DNA of 64,000 nt from Sapria himalayana (taxonomy: Eukaryota > Streptophyta > Magnoliopsida > Malpighiales > Rafflesiaceae). Location of the stretch: contig JAREIK010002966.1 of NCBI GenBank assembly GCA_029783825.1, positions 905,561-969,560 on the forward strand. Reading direction: 5' to 3'. Below, in pieces: positions 61,559 to 64,000 of this stretch; position 1 is the first letter of the stretch; every line of letters begins with the position of its first letter. Under the pieces are notes generated by a model. It was not told the origin of the DNA. It made no database searches and worked only from the letters and a program-made list of their open reading frames with translations. The position numbers and the translations under genes are program-made.

Positions 61559-61735
61559 TAGTAGCAACGGCAGCAAATGGCAATAGTGGCAGTAGCACCG
61601 GCAGCGGTAGTAGCGGCAGCACCAGCAGCACTGGCCGTAACACCGGCAGCACCGGTAGCAGCAGTGCAACGAGAGTCATAGTAGTGGCAGGAGCGGCAGT
61701 GGCAATGGGAGCAGCAGCAACAACAACAAATGCGG
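61559..61735. repeat. Trinucleotide-rich array (GCAGCACCGGCAG type) of CACTA-3, first
   Basis: It is GC-rich, and is the reverse-complement counterpart of the arrays at 20,630-20,885 and 21,640-22,060. Frames across it are low-complexity and not genes. Confidence 0.85.
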
Positions 61736-63239
61736 TATATTCGTACATATATAGTCAGTATATACGTACATATAATACTATAGTATTTTATGTACATATA
61801 TACTAAGTATATATGTACTCAGTATATATGTACGCATAATATTGTAGTTTATATGAACATATACTACAGTAATATATGTACGAGTGAAATGCTAGTATAT
61901 ATGTACATATTTACTGTATTAATATATATTTTAGTTTTAAGCTGTATGAAAATCAACTTTAATTTGTGTTTTTTCATGTTTATAATATCTATTTTTATAT
62001 ATTTGTAAATATGTCTGTGTGTCCCTGAAATTTTTAGGTAGAGTTTTAGTCTATTATAGGTATGTAAAAGCCTTGGCAGGGCCTCCATGGTGCTGGGAAC
62101 AACACCTTATTATATGAAGTAGTGAGATGAACCAAAAATATTTAATTCCATGCAAATGCATGTTTGTTCTTGACACTCTTATTTTGTGCTGATATGCATT
62201 ATCATAGTTCAGATTTGTGACTCCTTGTTATCGGTTATTGGTTTGTAAATGTAGTATGTTATGCTCCATGTGTAGGTGTTACAATATTCTCTATTTGCGT
62301 GGAGTACTAGAAAAAAAGAATGATAAATGCTGACCATGCCTAAGAGACCTATATGCATGTTTTGTAAGTCCTATATTATTTTATTCTTTTGTCTTTGATG
62401 GTATGTGTATTTGCATTAAAGTACATGTGTGTGTGTGTCATCTAAGGCTATGTGATTATATATACGTACATATAATATGATAGTATATGTACATATATAC
62501 TTGGTATAAATGTACGTATATACTGAGTATATAAGTACATATATACCATGTATATATGTTTGTATATATTGAGTATATTTGTACATATATACTCAGGATA
62601 TACACACTTATATATTGTAGTATATATGTATGTGTATACTTGGTATATAGGTACTTTTATATTGTAGTATATATGTACGTATATACTTGGTATATATGTA
62701 CTTTTATATTGTAGTATATACAGGGTATATACATAAGTGGGTGCATATATCTATTTTTAGTCATGTATATATTATCATACGTACACACCTATTTACACAT
62801 AGACACACTTTTGAATATATATTTGCTTGGATTGGCCCAATCATCATTGTGCATTGCTCATTGATGTAGGTAATAAAAGCATTGGATATTAGACTTTTCT
62901 TAAACCTGTGGGATGATATTTCTAGTCCAGGCCAGCCAGGAAGATAGAAGTTGCTCATAAAAATCTTATTAATTGTATTGATATGCAATTATCACTTTGT
63001 ACAAAGCGAATGTATGCTTAAATAAGTTTTGTTGCTCTAGATTGTGCAATAATTCGTTCTAATTGTACTAGGTCTTAGAATGATGTTGATGATGATGCTC
63101 GTGTAGTGTCATATAATTCTGGTCCAAGAGGAATATAGGGTCCTATTTTAGGAGAAGCAGCTTGATGCCTCATCAATAACTCACTCAATCTCAAGTTCAT
63201 TAGTCGAGCATCATCACCTACCTGCCTTACTTTTATTAA
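61736..63239 (+). repeat. CACTA-3 3' interior with palindromic TGTACATATA blocks
   Basis: 61,736-61,925 and 62,450-62,790 are built of TATATGTACATATATACT and its complement. 61,930-62,070 matches the complement of 22,080-22,200 and ends TAGAGTTTTAGTCTATTATAGG. 62,080-62,240 matches 38,255-38,420 of CACTA-2 (TGCATGTTTGTTCTTGA(C/G)ACTCTTATTT). A minus-strand frame at 63,075-63,240 reads VRQVGDDARLMNLRLSELLM and looks protein-like, but I cannot name it. Confidence 0.7.
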
Positions 63240-63430
63240 CAGTAGCGGTAGTAGTGGTGGCGGTGGTAGCAGTAGCAGAAGTAGTAGTGGAGTCAGAGAC
63301 GGCATCAGTGGCAGAAGTAGAAGAAACCATAGTAGAGATAGAAGCGGCAGCAATGGCAACAATGGTAACAGTGGTAGTGGTGGTTGTGGTGGTAGTGGTG
63401 GGAACAACACCAGCACCAGCAGCAGGTACC
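63240..63430. repeat. Trinucleotide-rich array of CACTA-3, second
   Basis: GTAGTGGTGGCGGTGG-type repeat, open on both strands because the unit lacks stops. It changes at about 63,430 into TCTA repeat, with no CACTA 3' terminus between. Confidence 0.85.
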
Positions 63431-64000
63431 ATCTGTCTATCAATCAATCTATCTTTCTGCCTAACTATTTTTATATCTTTTTATATATAAATATTTATCT
63501 ATCTGTGTATTTATCTATTTATATACCTATCTATCTATCTATTTAATTGCGTATTTAACTATCTATTTGTATATTTAGAAATTTAACTATCTATCTATTG
63601 ATCTGTCTATCTATTTGTTTATCTATATATCTAACTATCTATCTATGAAATATCTCTATTTGTCCATCTATAAATTTATCTATCTCTCTATCTGTCTATT
63701 TTTCTATCTGTCTATCTATTTGTGTATCTATCTATCTATATACATATCTATTTATCTATCAGTCTATTTTTCTATTTATATATCTATCTATGTATATATC
63801 TAACAAACTATCTATCTATCTATCTAACTTAACTATATGTCTGTCTACCTTTCAATCTATATATCCTTCTATCTATCTTTCTATCTATCTCCCTTTCTAT
63901 CTATCAATTTTTCAATCAATCTATCTTTCTATCTCTCCGTCTAACTATCTAAATATTTGTCTATCTATCTAACAATCTATCTATCTATCTACTTATTTAT
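63431..64000. repeat. TCTA array 3 (runs off the window)
   Basis: It has the same tetranucleotide composition and orientation as the other two arrays and is cut by the window end. Confidence 0.95.

Overview
This window looks like transposon-rich, AT-rich nuclear DNA of a flowering plant. The reasons are several related CACTA (En/Spm) DNA transposons, an L1-type LINE with a plant-style RNase H domain, hAT-like elements with GGTGTCAAA ends, and remnants of a plant SPOC-domain gene. I found no intact host gene and no RNA gene. Species cannot be told from sequence alone. All coding features recognised are broken copies.

Layout. (1) 1-6,260: AT-rich DNA with a hAT-like relic, a SINE-like relic and a 182-bp tandem duplication, then the 3' part of a CACTA element ('CACTA-0') ending at 6,260. 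(2) 6,261-16,731: a huge degenerate TCTA/TCTG array, i.e. GATA/GACA on the minus strand. (3) 16,732-19,425 and 33,243-33,640: pieces of a SPOC-domain gene, partly duplicated, with an exon split by a 13.8-kb CACTA element. (4) 19,426-33,242: that element ('CACTA-1', minus orientation). It has matching inverted ends, a TTG target duplication, subterminal repeats, and a decayed transposase gene. (5) About 34,030-42,016: a second CACTA copy ('CACTA-2', plus orientation) with DUF4216 and TNP1-like coding remnants and a clear 3' end, but no recognisable 5' end. (6) 42,017-49,800: a second TCTA array interrupted by a 5'-truncated LINE (42,835-48,244, minus strand), which is itself interrupted by a very GC-rich hAT-like element (46,157-46,697). 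(7) 49,837 to about 63,430: a third copy ('CACTA-3', plus orientation). It has a clear 5' end and 2 kb of homology to CACTA-1, then about 9 kb of relics and minisatellite, then the 3' internal repeats without any transposase. (8) 63,431-64,000: a third TCTA array running off the window.

How it fits together. The nesting gives a relative order: TCTA array, then LINE insertion, then hAT insertion; and SPOC gene fragment, then CACTA-1 insertion. Removing each insertion with one copy of its target duplication restores reading frame, both in the LINE reverse transcriptase and across the SPOC-gene exon. The most unusual pattern is the repeated association of long TCTA arrays, always in the same orientation, with the 3' side of plus-oriented CACTA copies. 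Two arrays start at the exact last base of a CACTA element, and the third starts inside a CACTA internal repeat. Homology statements rest on reading by eye; no alignment or database search was run.
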